Assembly (NCBI GenBank): GCA_041671045.1
Contig: JBAZCF010000002.1
Span: 186,001 to 250,000, forward strand
Source: Parachlamydiales bacterium
GTDB lineage: Bacteria > Chlamydiota > Chlamydiia > Chlamydiales > JABDDJ01
DNA: 64,000 bases
Direction: 5' to 3'
Shown here: one piece after another, positions 42,201 to 52,600 of the stretch
Position numbering within the stretch: the first letter of the stretch is position 1
Layout of the letters: the number at the start of each line of letters is the position of its first letter
Made by a program: the position numbers and the translations under genes
Notes under the pieces: generated by a model
Told to the model about the DNA's origin: nothing
Seen by the model: the letters and a program-made list of their open reading frames with translations, nothing else
Database searches by the model: none

Positions 42201-45200
42201 GAGTAACCATACTCAAATCAAGATAAAATTCCATTCCATCGAATTGACCGGTTTAAATCTTATTCACTTCTTTGAAACGGCTTTAAAAGAAAAGTATTTG
42301 GACCTTGCTGGTTTTGCTTTGAATAAGCTGCTTACTGATTCCAAAGAAATGAAATTCCTGGAGAGTTCTCCACATTCATTGAAGCGGCGGTTAATCCGCA
42401 GTTTTGCCCGCCAATGGAAAAACGATCCTTCACAGCTTAAACAGGCAGCAAATTGGCTTAAAAGCAGCAATCGTATTTTTTTAGGTGATTCCATCTGGCT
42501 AGGTTGCGTCTGTCGTTGGCTACACGAAGTAAATAGATTGCAGGATCATATAGGATCGGAGGTTGTAGAGAAGGTTATCAAAGAATGGATGGATTATGTA
42601 AGAAATAATAAAGAACATGTAGATCCTTCAAAGAATACTGTCCTTGTATTGACATTACTCTCATTACTAGAAAAGCCGAATTATTCAAATCTGAAGTCGT
42701 TATTTACGCAAGATATCCTATTGGTTATGTATTGTTCTTTGAGCTTGCGTCATTCTGCACAGCGTAATGCAATGCAAAAACTACACTCCCTAGCGTTATC
42801 CGTTGGAGCTATCCTTTCTTCTAATGTGGACTCACCTAAGAACAATGTATTTCTGATACAGGTATTCAGGCGCTTATGGAAGGAAGAAAAGTTCAAAGAA
42901 GCATTATTGATTTTTGAACAATTTGCAAATGCATTTAATGAAAAAGGACAAAAAATAGCTTCATCAATGGCTTTTGAGATACTCGAGTGTATCGAATTGA
43001 TGGAAGGTAACGCCTGTACAGAATGCATTTTAGAACTACTGATTAAGCTGAAAGATTCGGTGGAAGGTTCTTCTACGCATGCTTACTGGAAATACTGTTT
43101 TAAATCGTTATTTCGCTTTTCCTGTGCAAAAGAGAATTTTGTTTTAGCTGCAAAGATCTGTTTGTTTTCCGATGATCTCAAAGATCTGACAGATGCTGTT
43201 ATCAAAGGTTTGTTAGTTAAATTGGACCTTCAGAAATTTGACTATATCAACCAATTGTTAAAGAAAAACCCTCATAAATGCTCTCTTCAGATGTGGAAGC
43301 AGATTTGGGTTATAGGAACTTCTAAAAAGCTGTATGCAGAGCTCTTGGAGTGTTACCCTCTGTTCAGCGTTTCTTATCCATTTAAAGGTGGTGATCCACT
43401 TCTGGAAGAAATCTATGCTTTAGTCCTTAATGTTCTTTTCCTACAAGAATCTCCGTTGCTGCCTTTATTTCTCAATGCTAACCTGCAGCAATTAGAACAG
43501 ATGTCTCTGAGATCTACTACAAACTCCTCTTTACGTCTTCATCTTTCTCAGTTATTGCTGGATAGGCTTTTGACCGGAGAATATGTCGAGGGACAGGGAA
43601 AAAGGATATGGTCTCTATGGCTTAACCTTAAACAGCTGCCTTTAGATGTAAATATCACTGAAAAATATGCCGCATCCCTCTTTGCCTATAGCTTTAAGCA
43701 CCGCGACGATTTCCTAATTGAAAATATCTTGGAGCACTACAAAGAACGCATTAAATCGGACCCAGCGAGCGTACGTAAGAAGTACGAAGAACAATTAAAT
43801 GCATTGGAGCACTGGCCAGAGCATTTTAATACCAAGTTTTATTTATTCTTATTTATTTTGTATGTAAATGCCGGTCAAATGGTTTCGTATGATGTAACGT
43901 TAAACTGGTTGCTTCGTCATGTTGAGAATAAAGAAGCCGGTTTTTTCACCTTCTATCTCTTTTCACAATTTAGTAAATTCTATCCCCTTCAATGTGCGAA
44001 TTTTATAGAGCAGAACTCTCAGAAATTTGATGCACTTATCGATGTATTAGCATGTAGTGAGCAGAACTTTAACGAAATATATTCTATCCTTGCTCAGATA
44101 TATCAAAGTGACGCTATTGCAAAGGACAAGTATGGCAAATTGTTGTCCAAGTTATTTTCTCTTCATTTTGTTTTAGATGAAAACAACCCAAACCCCCTGT
44201 GCGTAGATAGGGAACGGATGGATAAGTTCTTAGATTCTGCGGCTCATCTTACACAAAGCTCTGAATATAAAGATTATTATACTTCCAGTGTGATAACGAC
44301 ATGCAGAATTCTTACTTCGAAAGAAGACTTAAGTGTATTTCTGAATTACTCTAATCGTATTATTAATTTAATTGATGTGAAAGCTCCTGACCAAAATCTT
44401 GTGACCACTTTTGTTCTCCAAATAAGTCAGGCCGTGCAAAGCAGAATGTTGACAAGGGAACAACGGACCGTGGCTAATTCTGTCCTAATGCTCTTGTTAA
44501 AGTGCTTTGCTGAGGTCAAGTGTGTGTTGGACAATGGAACCTTGGAGCTTGTATATGATACAATAGAACACTTGGTTTTATCTTCATCCTTTGAAAACCC
44601 CGTAAATGTAGAAAAAATTCTTCCTCTTTTGAATATCCTTAAAAGAGATCCAATGCTCTTGATAGCATTAGAAATTTTCTCGCAAGATTCCAGTTTTATC
44701 CTTAAGAAATACGATAATAAACAAATTCTTAGCGGCATAAAATATCTTTTTATAAAAGCAGCGCACGCTGATCCTGTCCCATTTGGAGTTTTGTTCGGTA
44801 TTATTAAGAGATATTCCAATGTAAAAGATATTCTTAAAGACAATGCGGATGAACAGATATCTTTATTGGAGCATTTATATTTGTTTGGCTCCTCTGTAGA
44901 TGAGATTCTCCTGGTCTTAAATTATATCAACAATAACCAGCATGTACTGGGGGAACGGTGGAGTTCTGGGAATAAATCTAAAGCCCTTGGACTTCATTTC
45001 ATCTGCCTCCGAAAATTTTTAAATGTTAACTCTAGTCATTTCACCTCTCTGCAGATTAGCTATGAACAATTAATATCCGCATTCCAGGCTTTTCATCGTT
45101 TAATAAAGAAAGATTTTTTCGTTCTTAATAGCAACGATACGAGCAACAGAGAATTATTTCATAATTTTGCGAGTATGACTTTAGATACTATGAAATTCTG

Positions 45201-48200
45201 TTTGATGAATTCAACAAGCTTTAATGATAAGCAATCTGAGTTGATACAATTTATTCTAAATAATATCTATCATCTTTGTGTGAAGCCCATTAGTCGTTCG
45301 CAGTTCCTTAGGGAGGATATGGAATTATCTAAGAAGCTTTTGACAATATGTGTAGAAGTCACAGCTATTGCTGAAAGATGCGGTGGGATTAATAGAAACT
45401 GGCTCTGTGGTGTGTATATTCAGGGTTCCATTATTCAGCATCCCTTGGATATTTTCCCTTTTCTATCGAATGAGGCAAGAGACTATGCAATCATACATTT
45501 CCTTAAAGTCTATTCAGCTGAAACGGCATTACGAGAAGCTTTTGATTATTGTGATAGAAGCGAAAGCAAGGAATCAATGTTACTTTGCTTAGATTATATA
45601 TCGAGAATAGTCTTAGAGGTTAATCAAAGCAATGATTGCAATGACATTCCTGATGAACTTAGACAAAGGCATAAAGACCTTCTGTTAGCTATTGTAAAAC
45701 AATCTCTTACGTTAAATGAACGTAAATCCCATCTTGTTCATCTGACAACACTCTCCAACAAGGGATATTTTAAACAAGATATTGAAGCTGTCCATGAGAC
45801 AATTTTGAATGCAATGGAGATATTGATCCTGGAAGAAGAGAAGGGCTTCTGTTCTACTCTAATTAAACTTATGGATGGTTTTGAATTCTGGTTGAAAGAG
45901 CCTATCCGCAATGAAAAAGTTGCCTTTTGCATTAAAAATAAAGGCGTTATTTTCGGTAATGAATTTGTCAAGGAAACACTTTGCAAGACTATTACTGCTT
46001 TTGTTGAACACCAGGTCAAAACTCAACAAGAAGCCTATTTGAGTTGGATAACTTCATTTCTTTTCCTTATGGATGATCTTTCGGAAAGAAATCGTGTCAT
46101 TAGATTGTGCGTGCAGGGTGCGTTGCTCAATGAACAGTACGAGTATGCATTAATTTTCATAAATATCTTAAAAGATGATTTTGGGGATGCAGATAAGAAG
46201 AGCGTCGATACAGTATTCACAATGCTTTTGCGATCCCCAATATTTGCAGGCAGCACAGAGATTCTTTTTAGTACGCAATTAGTATATTTGCTTACCCATC
46301 CTGTTTACCAAAATATTTTTCAAAGATATTCACTATCTCTTGAGATCTTAACCCTCTTAAGATTGAGAGCAATGCGGGATGGTGAGAATGGAAATGTTGC
46401 AAATGATATCCTTGAAAAAATGCTCTTAAGAACGATAAAGAGTGACATTGAAAAGAGGGCGTTAAAAAAAGCCCTAAGCAAAGAGTATATGGACACTCTA
46501 GTAGATACTCTAGGAATGATTACTGAACAAAAAAACAAACGCAAGGAAAGAGAGCTTGATTCTGATGAGTTGCAAGTGTACAAAGAAATCTTTGTGCTTT
46601 TGTGGAATAACACTTCGCAAACTATTCGTGACAATTCCCTGTTATTGTTAACCCTTGGCTTTTGCACCAAAGAGACCTTGGATAGTTTAGATGATAAGGT
46701 GAAAGATCTTATAAAACGCTCTCTCCTTACCTATCTAAAAACAGTTTTCAAAGATAAAAAAACTACGCGCCTTAAGGAATTTAAAGATATCTTGGACGAG
46801 ATATTTTTACAGGATTTATGTGATATCAAAACCCTTATCTTCGGCATTGAATTCTATTATGAAATGGCCGAAGCATTCTATAAACAGGGCTTAGTTCCAG
46901 ACACTTTTATGTGGCTTGATAAATATCTGTCGGCTTATCAGGAAACCAATTTCGAAAATCTTCCTTCTGATATCCACAAGAAAGTAGATTTTATTTTTCA
47001 CCTCTCTTTAAAACACAAAGAATGGTTTACGCTGTGTACTTTAGTGGACTTAATAGAAAAAACCCATCCAGAAAAGCAAGCTAAAGCCTATTTCAAAAAA
47101 GTACAAAACTTCACTTCTTTAGAGGAATCATTATCTTTTGTGAAAGAACTGGATGAAATGAAGTGGATCGCAGATATATTTCCTGTTAAATCACTACTTC
47201 AGAAGTACTTGCGACCTGATTCACTCAAAGATATTACTCTTATTTTTGAAATTGTAGAACTATATAAAATATTTGACGCCTCTATATGGAATGAGATCCT
47301 CTTGATCATTCAAAAATGTAATGTAGAGAATATAGATTCGAATGTAATACAGCTTATCCAAAGGATTAGTATGGAAAGAAAGTTTGCAGACAACCTATCA
47401 CTGCAAGCTAGATTATTTTCGGCACTTCTGACAGTTTTTAATAAAAGCAAAATTCACCTTGAGTTGCCGCTAGAAATAACTGAGGAGAATCTAGACAAGT
47501 TAGCTGCGCACTCCTCAGAGATTAAAGCAGAAGTTTTAGAGAATGGTAGTTACCTTAAGGCATACAATGCTGAGACTTTAAATCGTCTACTGAACATTTT
47601 GTTGAATAATCCGGCATTCAGCCGCTATGACGGGATGTACTTGCGGCAGATTATTCAGGCCAATGATATGGAAACTATCGTTAAAGCACTTAGATTAGTC
47701 CAAAGGCATCTCCAAGATCAGGACCCTAAAATATTTTTACAGATGTATGCACTTTTGCTTAAGCGTGCGTTGGATATTGTAAAACAAGGAAATACTGTCA
47801 CAAAAGAGTTTCTCAAAGTAACAAAGCAAATCAATGCAATTTTGATGAAGAGTACGCAGATAACCCCGCTGTTTTTCACATATGTTGTAAGCTTGGCGGG
47901 ATTTGGATACGACAAGTTATATTATGAAGCTGTGGAATTGTTTGATTTTACTCTGGAATATGTCCAAAGCTCTCTATTGATGAATGAGTTGAAAAGGTTC
48001 AATGAAGCGAAAGAAAGTATTTTCCAAGCTTTGTCGCAAACGGGGGCTCCTTTAGTTGTATGTAAGGTGTGGGGTAAAGCAAAAGATAAAGGACTCATAG
48101 CAAAGGAAGAGTATGAAAATGGAATGATTTTGATCCTTGAGCTCGTATTGAAATGTCATGTCTCTCCTTTTTGCTCGGACCCTAATTTTGAGCTCCTTTG

Positions 48201-49482
48201 GACGAATGCTTTAGGCAAAATTTTTGATGGGATAGAGGGAAGAAAAGATGCCCCAAGAATAGCTCGGGCCTTTATACAGCCCTTAGTACTGCATTATATC
48301 TCTACGGGTAAAAAAGCTGAGGCAGAGAAATTATTTAGGAAAGTCATAGATATCTTTGCCCATAAAACGCGTAGTAAGGTCGCATCTTCGAATGATCCCT
48401 TCCCTCAATGTATTGAGAGTTATTGTTGGAATGCCAATAGAAGCTTAGCTTTGAATTTAATGCTCTTAGATATTTTGATAAACCAAACTGAGAAGACACA
48501 TTTACAAACTAATATGCTCTTAGATTGGGGACATGAAATTATTTCAAGGCTAGCAAAAACTTATCCGTTAGAGGCTGAAATAGTTGGAAAAGCATTTCAA
48601 GCCTATATTTTAGCACCTTTATCTCAGAATCAACATGAACTAACATATCATTTCTCATTAGCGATGGAAGTGATGAACAAGGATGAGAGTAGAGGAATAT
48701 GGGAAGCTGCTCCTAAACAAGCGGAGTACATAGCAATAATCTCTTCCATCATCAATGGTAGTGACAATTTGCCTAATGTAATGGAAGCGGAAGATTTTTA
48801 TGCCCTTATGAAAGATCAAGTACAGGTTAAGAATACCTTCAGATTGGAAATTGCCTGCCGCTTTATTAATGTGCTTATGCCACGTGTAAATTCGATTGTA
48901 GAGTCTGAAGTTGTCAATAACGTACTTCTTCCATTAGTCAATGCAGCATGCGATCTGGAAGATAACATTATAGTCCTAGAAACAGTCGTGGATAGTGCTA
49001 ATAGATATATAAATCCGAAGGATCCATTAAATTACCCTCTAGTTATTAGCATTTCGGAAGCTTTGCAACTTCATTTTAAGAATAGCAAGGAAAGGAATGT
49101 TGAAAGTGAGAAGGCTTTAGGAAGACTTGTCATCAATTTTTTTAATAAATTCGATGTAAGTTATCTCCTTATGAAGGATTTTCTAAAGTATTATAGAGGA
49201 TTAAACACTTTCATTAATTTATTTGCTAAACTTACAGATTTTTGTTTTATACAGAGCTTTACAAAACTGATTATTCAAAAGCAGCGAGATAATTTTGACA
49301 CCCATTCGGAGGAATATTCCATTCGACAATCGCTACTGATTCACTGGTGCGAAACGATCATGAATCTGCCTATGGGAAAGAAAACAATAAACTATATATT
49401 TGAAAATCCTTTACTAAGCAGTTCCTTGAGTGAAAACACTGACTTTATTCATAAACTATTGGGGTTTCGTAAAGCAAATTAG
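39232..49482 (+). CDS. Giant protein A (3416 residues), unknown, paralogue of giant protein B
   Basis: One uninterrupted frame of 10.25 kb. No signal peptide or transmembrane segment. Residues 1-120 are a disordered, Asn/Pro-rich leader. Residues about 125-300 form a conserved domain: IVGSTAIEVLDEENRTRIF, NDLDVRAIP, TSWDENIKMLVDFLL and KIKVVCGNNAHPAKALVHKA. A second conserved part ends near 490 (GTDVYLHLPLDFEKAVEVIE). The remaining 2900 residues are almost wholly alpha-helical with amphipathic helices of 15-20 residues in pairs, like HEAT/TPR-type solenoids but without a regular consensus. CWNANRSLALNLMLLDIL lies near 3065. Matching segments occur at similar positions in protein B. Low G+C and a start without Shine-Dalgarno set it apart from neighbours. 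Possible roles: scaffold, secreted effector or defence sensor; none is shown. Confidence 0.85.
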   Translation: MTSIYNNNLSVNSSNFCSLDIYDPIRNIPTGAPPLILPRESSGDRGRAYALNTRLIDNTANFTNTPPPFDNSILDMEILCKNVKDYLVNTKFGTKTLIERWIAIREGAKYRSKDIPAEKKPPLPKFCIVGSTAIEVLDEENRTRIFNHAQVEALNTDFAKENLGKKSNDLDVRAIPAVTSWDENIKMLVDFLLASSSQQQRSLYYEEEWGVLENLLTEILRYTVVPTLGEYFLVRQPKVDQGIGTPKTPFLADSSNLWLEIDPDSLTPSGDNLKIKVVCGNNAHPAKALVHKAYGYFDLDPKGKNYTAPIVYCSAMVADKRTISRAKLEELISSLILVWKIKKADQIAVTLRNVVQSHHKQSVDEALAVVLLKLECAINALNVEGKPPVISSALFQEVWRNLFLNNERNGNSLLEVILKLRLDSKCPAELINAFLTVVGAAYLAMPYDGLNYDENEVIYTEQEGVPSAQFKVGTDVYLHLPLDFEKAVEVIEKYYLANAREIPSEVSTLVFGLLEKICDNELFDGFGPSRLYQFKTKIPSSFTDVKVALQTWSESPSPVLRAAAAHMWAVYSELGDAEAMKSLFLHDMLNLDDKIRNYIILKILCVQSPETQWGLIEHECERQNIPHALAATRKPELCRLAMEMQQKKVSKSFFHLLLEADAAAALDYLDRIKDEEEAKALTEVFIDKCFQKAPREILQAKFEVLYAIAPHNSHVIRFCISDRQDMLADLLVKVRDNSVGMNKHDLFECCLKAVSLPKTDKMTIIEILESEKESLADLWQRCEKEIILPIAMELLSSEDIAFVEAGKNLKEQLKKELSNAELAPLLDPAFKIHYRLVSLESTVRLKKSDEAVKKLFKLAAMPLDAAAKVRLEAAALSLTTHLISEISTPHAVELLARIFVNPDLKTFDKIHRSIWIGCSAYIIQSKEATEDKYSKSIPALLQISLKWLEITPSIHKTELKNHTDSLLALLSLLQKLPVNIPQVILLYRALSNHTQIKIKFHSIELTGLNLIHFFETALKEKYLDLAGFALNKLLTDSKEMKFLESSPHSLKRRLIRSFARQWKNDPSQLKQAANWLKSSNRIFLGDSIWLGCVCRWLHEVNRLQDHIGSEVVEKVIKEWMDYVRNNKEHVDPSKNTVLVLTLLSLLEKPNYSNLKSLFTQDILLVMYCSLSLRHSAQRNAMQKLHSLALSVGAILSSNVDSPKNNVFLIQVFRRLWKEEKFKEALLIFEQFANAFNEKGQKIASSMAFEILECIELMEGNACTECILELLIKLKDSVEGSSTHAYWKYCFKSLFRFSCAKENFVLAAKICLFSDDLKDLTDAVIKGLLVKLDLQKFDYINQLLKKNPHKCSLQMWKQIWVIGTSKKLYAELLECYPLFSVSYPFKGGDPLLEEIYALVLNVLFLQESPLLPLFLNANLQQLEQMSLRSTTNSSLRLHLSQLLLDRLLTGEYVEGQGKRIWSLWLNLKQLPLDVNITEKYAASLFAYSFKHRDDFLIENILEHYKERIKSDPASVRKKYEEQLNALEHWPEHFNTKFYLFLFILYVNAGQMVSYDVTLNWLLRHVENKEAGFFTFYLFSQFSKFYPLQCANFIEQNSQKFDALIDVLACSEQNFNEIYSILAQIYQSDAIAKDKYGKLLSKLFSLHFVLDENNPNPLCVDRERMDKFLDSAAHLTQSSEYKDYYTSSVITTCRILTSKEDLSVFLNYSNRIINLIDVKAPDQNLVTTFVLQISQAVQSRMLTREQRTVANSVLMLLLKCFAEVKCVLDNGTLELVYDTIEHLVLSSSFENPVNVEKILPLLNILKRDPMLLIALEIFSQDSSFILKKYDNKQILSGIKYLFIKAAHADPVPFGVLFGIIKRYSNVKDILKDNADEQISLLEHLYLFGSSVDEILLVLNYINNNQHVLGERWSSGNKSKALGLHFICLRKFLNVNSSHFTSLQISYEQLISAFQAFHRLIKKDFFVLNSNDTSNRELFHNFASMTLDTMKFCLMNSTSFNDKQSELIQFILNNIYHLCVKPISRSQFLREDMELSKKLLTICVEVTAIAERCGGINRNWLCGVYIQGSIIQHPLDIFPFLSNEARDYAIIHFLKVYSAETALREAFDYCDRSESKESMLLCLDYISRIVLEVNQSNDCNDIPDELRQRHKDLLLAIVKQSLTLNERKSHLVHLTTLSNKGYFKQDIEAVHETILNAMEILILEEEKGFCSTLIKLMDGFEFWLKEPIRNEKVAFCIKNKGVIFGNEFVKETLCKTITAFVEHQVKTQQEAYLSWITSFLFLMDDLSERNRVIRLCVQGALLNEQYEYALIFINILKDDFGDADKKSVDTVFTMLLRSPIFAGSTEILFSTQLVYLLTHPVYQNIFQRYSLSLEILTLLRLRAMRDGENGNVANDILEKMLLRTIKSDIEKRALKKALSKEYMDTLVDTLGMITEQKNKRKERELDSDELQVYKEIFVLLWNNTSQTIRDNSLLLLTLGFCTKETLDSLDDKVKDLIKRSLLTYLKTVFKDKKTTRLKEFKDILDEIFLQDLCDIKTLIFGIEFYYEMAEAFYKQGLVPDTFMWLDKYLSAYQETNFENLPSDIHKKVDFIFHLSLKHKEWFTLCTLVDLIEKTHPEKQAKAYFKKVQNFTSLEESLSFVKELDEMKWIADIFPVKSLLQKYLRPDSLKDITLIFEIVELYKIFDASIWNEILLIIQKCNVENIDSNVIQLIQRISMERKFADNLSLQARLFSALLTVFNKSKIHLELPLEITEENLDKLAAHSSEIKAEVLENGSYLKAYNAETLNRLLNILLNNPAFSRYDGMYLRQIIQANDMETIVKALRLVQRHLQDQDPKIFLQMYALLLKRALDIVKQGNTVTKEFLKVTKQINAILMKSTQITPLFFTYVVSLAGFGYDKLYYEAVELFDFTLEYVQSSLLMNELKRFNEAKESIFQALSQTGAPLVVCKVWGKAKDKGLIAKEEYENGMILILELVLKCHVSPFCSDPNFELLWTNALGKIFDGIEGRKDAPRIARAFIQPLVLHYISTGKKAEAEKLFRKVIDIFAHKTRSKVASSNDPFPQCIESYCWNANRSLALNLMLLDILINQTEKTHLQTNMLLDWGHEIISRLAKTYPLEAEIVGKAFQAYILAPLSQNQHELTYHFSLAMEVMNKDESRGIWEAAPKQAEYIAIISSIINGSDNLPNVMEAEDFYALMKDQVQVKNTFRLEIACRFINVLMPRVNSIVESEVVNNVLLPLVNAACDLEDNIIVLETVVDSANRYINPKDPLNYPLVISISEALQLHFKNSKERNVESEKALGRLVINFFNKFDVSYLLMKDFLKYYRGLNTFINLFAKLTDFCFIQSFTKLIIQKQRDNFDTHSEEYSIRQSLLIHWCETIMNLPMGKKTINYIFENPLLSSSLSENTDFIHKLLGFRKAN

Positions 49483-49514
49483 AATATGTATTAAAAATAT
49501 TTTATTTTTTGTTT

Positions 49515-49555
49515 TTGCGCTCTATGCCCAATATATTCATTGGGATATCGCAAAT
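49515..49555. terminator. Hairpin between the giant genes
   Basis: TTTGCG (49515-49520) / CGCAAA (49550-49555) encloses TAT-CCCAAT / ATTGGG-ATA with short internal loops. It is preceded by a T-rich run and followed by TTCTTCTAATTT. Probably a terminator or attenuator separating the two genes. Confidence 0.5.
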
Positions 49556-49564
49556 TCTTCTAAT

Positions 49565-49594
49565 TTGTGAATTAATTTAAGTCTAGTTTAAGAT
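49565..49594 (+). promoter_or_regulatory. Weak candidate promoter of the second giant gene
   Basis: TTGTGA (49565-49570), 18 bp, TAAGAT (49589-49594), 33 bp before the ATG at 49628. As for gene A, no Shine-Dalgarno sequence precedes the start; eight A residues lie just upstream. Confidence 0.35.
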
Positions 49595-49627
49595 AGATTG
49601 CATTTTAATTGTCATTAAAAAAAATAA

Positions 49628-52600
49628 ATGTCTTCGCCTAGATTTCAAAATCCTGTGTCTTTAAGTGCTATCGAAGCATTACCTACCCCTCTTCGCATAG
49701 AGGAACTTCCCGACACTCCAGAACCGGAACAAGTATTCATTGTTTGTGGAGAGACTGAGGAAGATGAACTAAGGGCTTTTGCTCGTAATTCAGGCTGTGT
49801 CGATGAGGAATATTGGCTTATCGGTCCGGTAAAAAAATTCGATCAAGATATCTTAGATATTGCTTACATTACCCAAGCCCTGCAGAAAAAACTATTAACC
49901 CCGATAAAAAAAGGCAGTGGAACAACGACCAATGCTGAAATTTGGGAATCGCAGTATCTCAATGCTGAAGCTCGGGCTACCCCGATAACTGAATTCGCCG
50001 TGGCGGGCAGCACCGTCATCGAACTTCTGGGTCCTGATAATCGTGTTCTCATCTTAAAAGACGGCGGTGCTCAGGCATTATGTGTTCCCAAAATTCTCGA
50101 ACAATTAGATCTTAAGCCTTCCGATTTTGACGGTCGAAGCATCTCTTCGACGGAACAATGGGATGAGAAGGTACGTCTTGTTGTTGATGCTATCTATATC
50201 CATGAAACTCCTGAGGAAAGAAGATCGCTCTATGCAATGAATTACGCGCTATTAAAGAAGAAAATCAAAGAGGATTTCAAGCTAGATGTCAGAGGAAAAG
50301 GCTCTGACTATACACACATTGCCTTTGAGGGTGTAGACCAGGTCAATAAGGATAAGCGTGGCCAATTTTGTTTATTTTCCTATTCGAACATACAAATAAG
50401 GGTTGTCGGTAGTTCTGTCACTAAAGCGGCTGACAAGTTACAAATAAAAATTATCTGTGAAGGAGGCGCCCACCCTGCCCAAGCCCTTATCCACAAATCA
50501 TTAAAAATTACTCATACCAAGTCTCCTGAAGAGAAAGACTATCGCGGTGCTCTGGTATACAGTTCAAATCTAGTACAGGAAAGTATCTGCCCTAATGCCA
50601 CGGTTTTTTCCAAGCATCTGAAGGTATTCCAGTCCTTCTGGAAAACGTGCTTATGGAATATGCCCTATCCTGCTGAAACAGTGATCTATCTCATTGGGAA
50701 TATTTCAAGTTCGCATAATAGCTCGCCTCTATTTGCTAAAGTGGGAATGTTATTAAAATTAGAATCTGAATCGCCTGAAGAGCTGACAGAACCATTTTTA
50801 CAGGTTTGGAAAAAAACTTTTATCAAATCGAAAGAGCATTTGTATGGAATTGCGAAAGATATTTGTTTGGGAAGAATTGACAGTGAAGTATCTGCAGTAC
50901 ATTTGAAGGCTGTATTGGGAGTATTAGGAGTACTTCATTTAGGGATGCCTTGCCATCAGAAGACGGGAGCAGGGGCAAATGTGGTATATACGGAAGTGGA
51001 GAAGAAGCCTACAGTGCGCTATTTGCTGTGTAATAATACTTACCTGCATATTCCGCTAGAATTAGAGAAGTCTATCCAAACGATAGAGGCACTATACATC
51101 AAGTGCAAGCAGGACAATGACCTAAGCAAGTTTAATGCACTATCACAGTTATTCATAGGACATTTTGATGCTGAGAATTATTCAGGACGCGGTAAGTCAT
51201 CCTTAAGCAAGTATGCGCCCCTTAAACCTGAAGAATTCGCCCTCTTACGGACTCAGCTTGAAACTTTTCTTTCTTCTGAAAATCTTTTTCTTTGCCAAAT
51301 AGCATTTGCTATTACAGCCGTTTTTGCTCTGCATGAAAATACTTCAGCAGGGAAATTTTTTATAGAAAAGGCGTTCCCTTGGCTTAGTAAAGATACATTT
51401 ATTCGATGCTTAATGGAGAAACTATTGTGCATGAATGCACTTCCTGCCTGGGAGAAGGAAGTGGAGGCTTTTTGTAAAAATGCAAAATGGGGATCAGCCC
51501 TTGCTGCAGCAGATAACTCAGAATTCCATTCCAAAGCTATCTCATTCGCAAGCGAAGATGAAATTGAAGAAGTGTTCAATATCCTGGTACAAACAGCACC
51601 GGAAGAAGCCGTACGATTTTTAAAATTAACCTCGAAAGACCCTGAGAAGACAGAATTGGTAAAAAAACTAGTTTCATTGTCTATCGAGAAACTTCCTCTC
51701 ACCACAGCTTCTACAGATTTTCCCTTTTTTTCATCTTATTTAGATGATTTACAGCTTCTCTCATTTGTAGATCAAAAACCGGAACTCTTACACGAGGTTT
51801 TTTCACATCGCAAAAGTTATACTATAGGCTTACCGGTGCTTCTAAAACTAGCCAAGAATGCACTTCTTGTTCCTAGTATTGATAAGTTGGCGGTCATAAA
51901 CAGTTTTGATATCGCCTTATTAAAAGATGAAAAACTCTGGGCCGCCTATTGTAGCGAACTGCTACATCCTATTATCTTTGAATTGCTTTCAAGCAACATT
52001 CCTCAAAAGATCCAGGAAGGGAAAAAATTAAAGAAGAGCATTTCAGAAGGAAATTCTCCCCCTCTAGAAGTTGAAAAAACTCTCATAGACTTTAGGCTAT
52101 TCTGTATTGAAAACTACCTAACTGCAGGGGATCTAATTTCCGCCATAAAGGGTTTATCCAAGCTAGCTGGAATCTTGATGAATCCTACTTCCTCTGCCTG
52201 CTATGAGAGGTATTTAAAAGAAGCCATTGTACAAACATTGCACTCGGAAAATGTATTTTTACAAAGGGTGCTGCTTACGCTGATAGTAGAATTAGATGGG
52301 AAAATAAAAGAGAAGGCTATCGATTGGGTTTGGGATAGCTTAGATAAAACGTTTTTCAAAGAAACAAAGGTTAAGACATGGAGCTCAGACCACATTGCTC
52401 AAGCTCATTTTTGTGCTGAGATCGCTGTATTATGGCTGAGAAATCATCCTGAAATCCCAGATCCGGTTATTAATTATACTTTTGTTAAAATACAGACAAT
52501 CTGCGAGGCATTTGGAAAAGCGCCCCAATTTAAAAGCGAATTATGCGCAAACTTTCTGCAGGCTTTCCTAACACACACACAATTAGAAAATAAACCTTTA

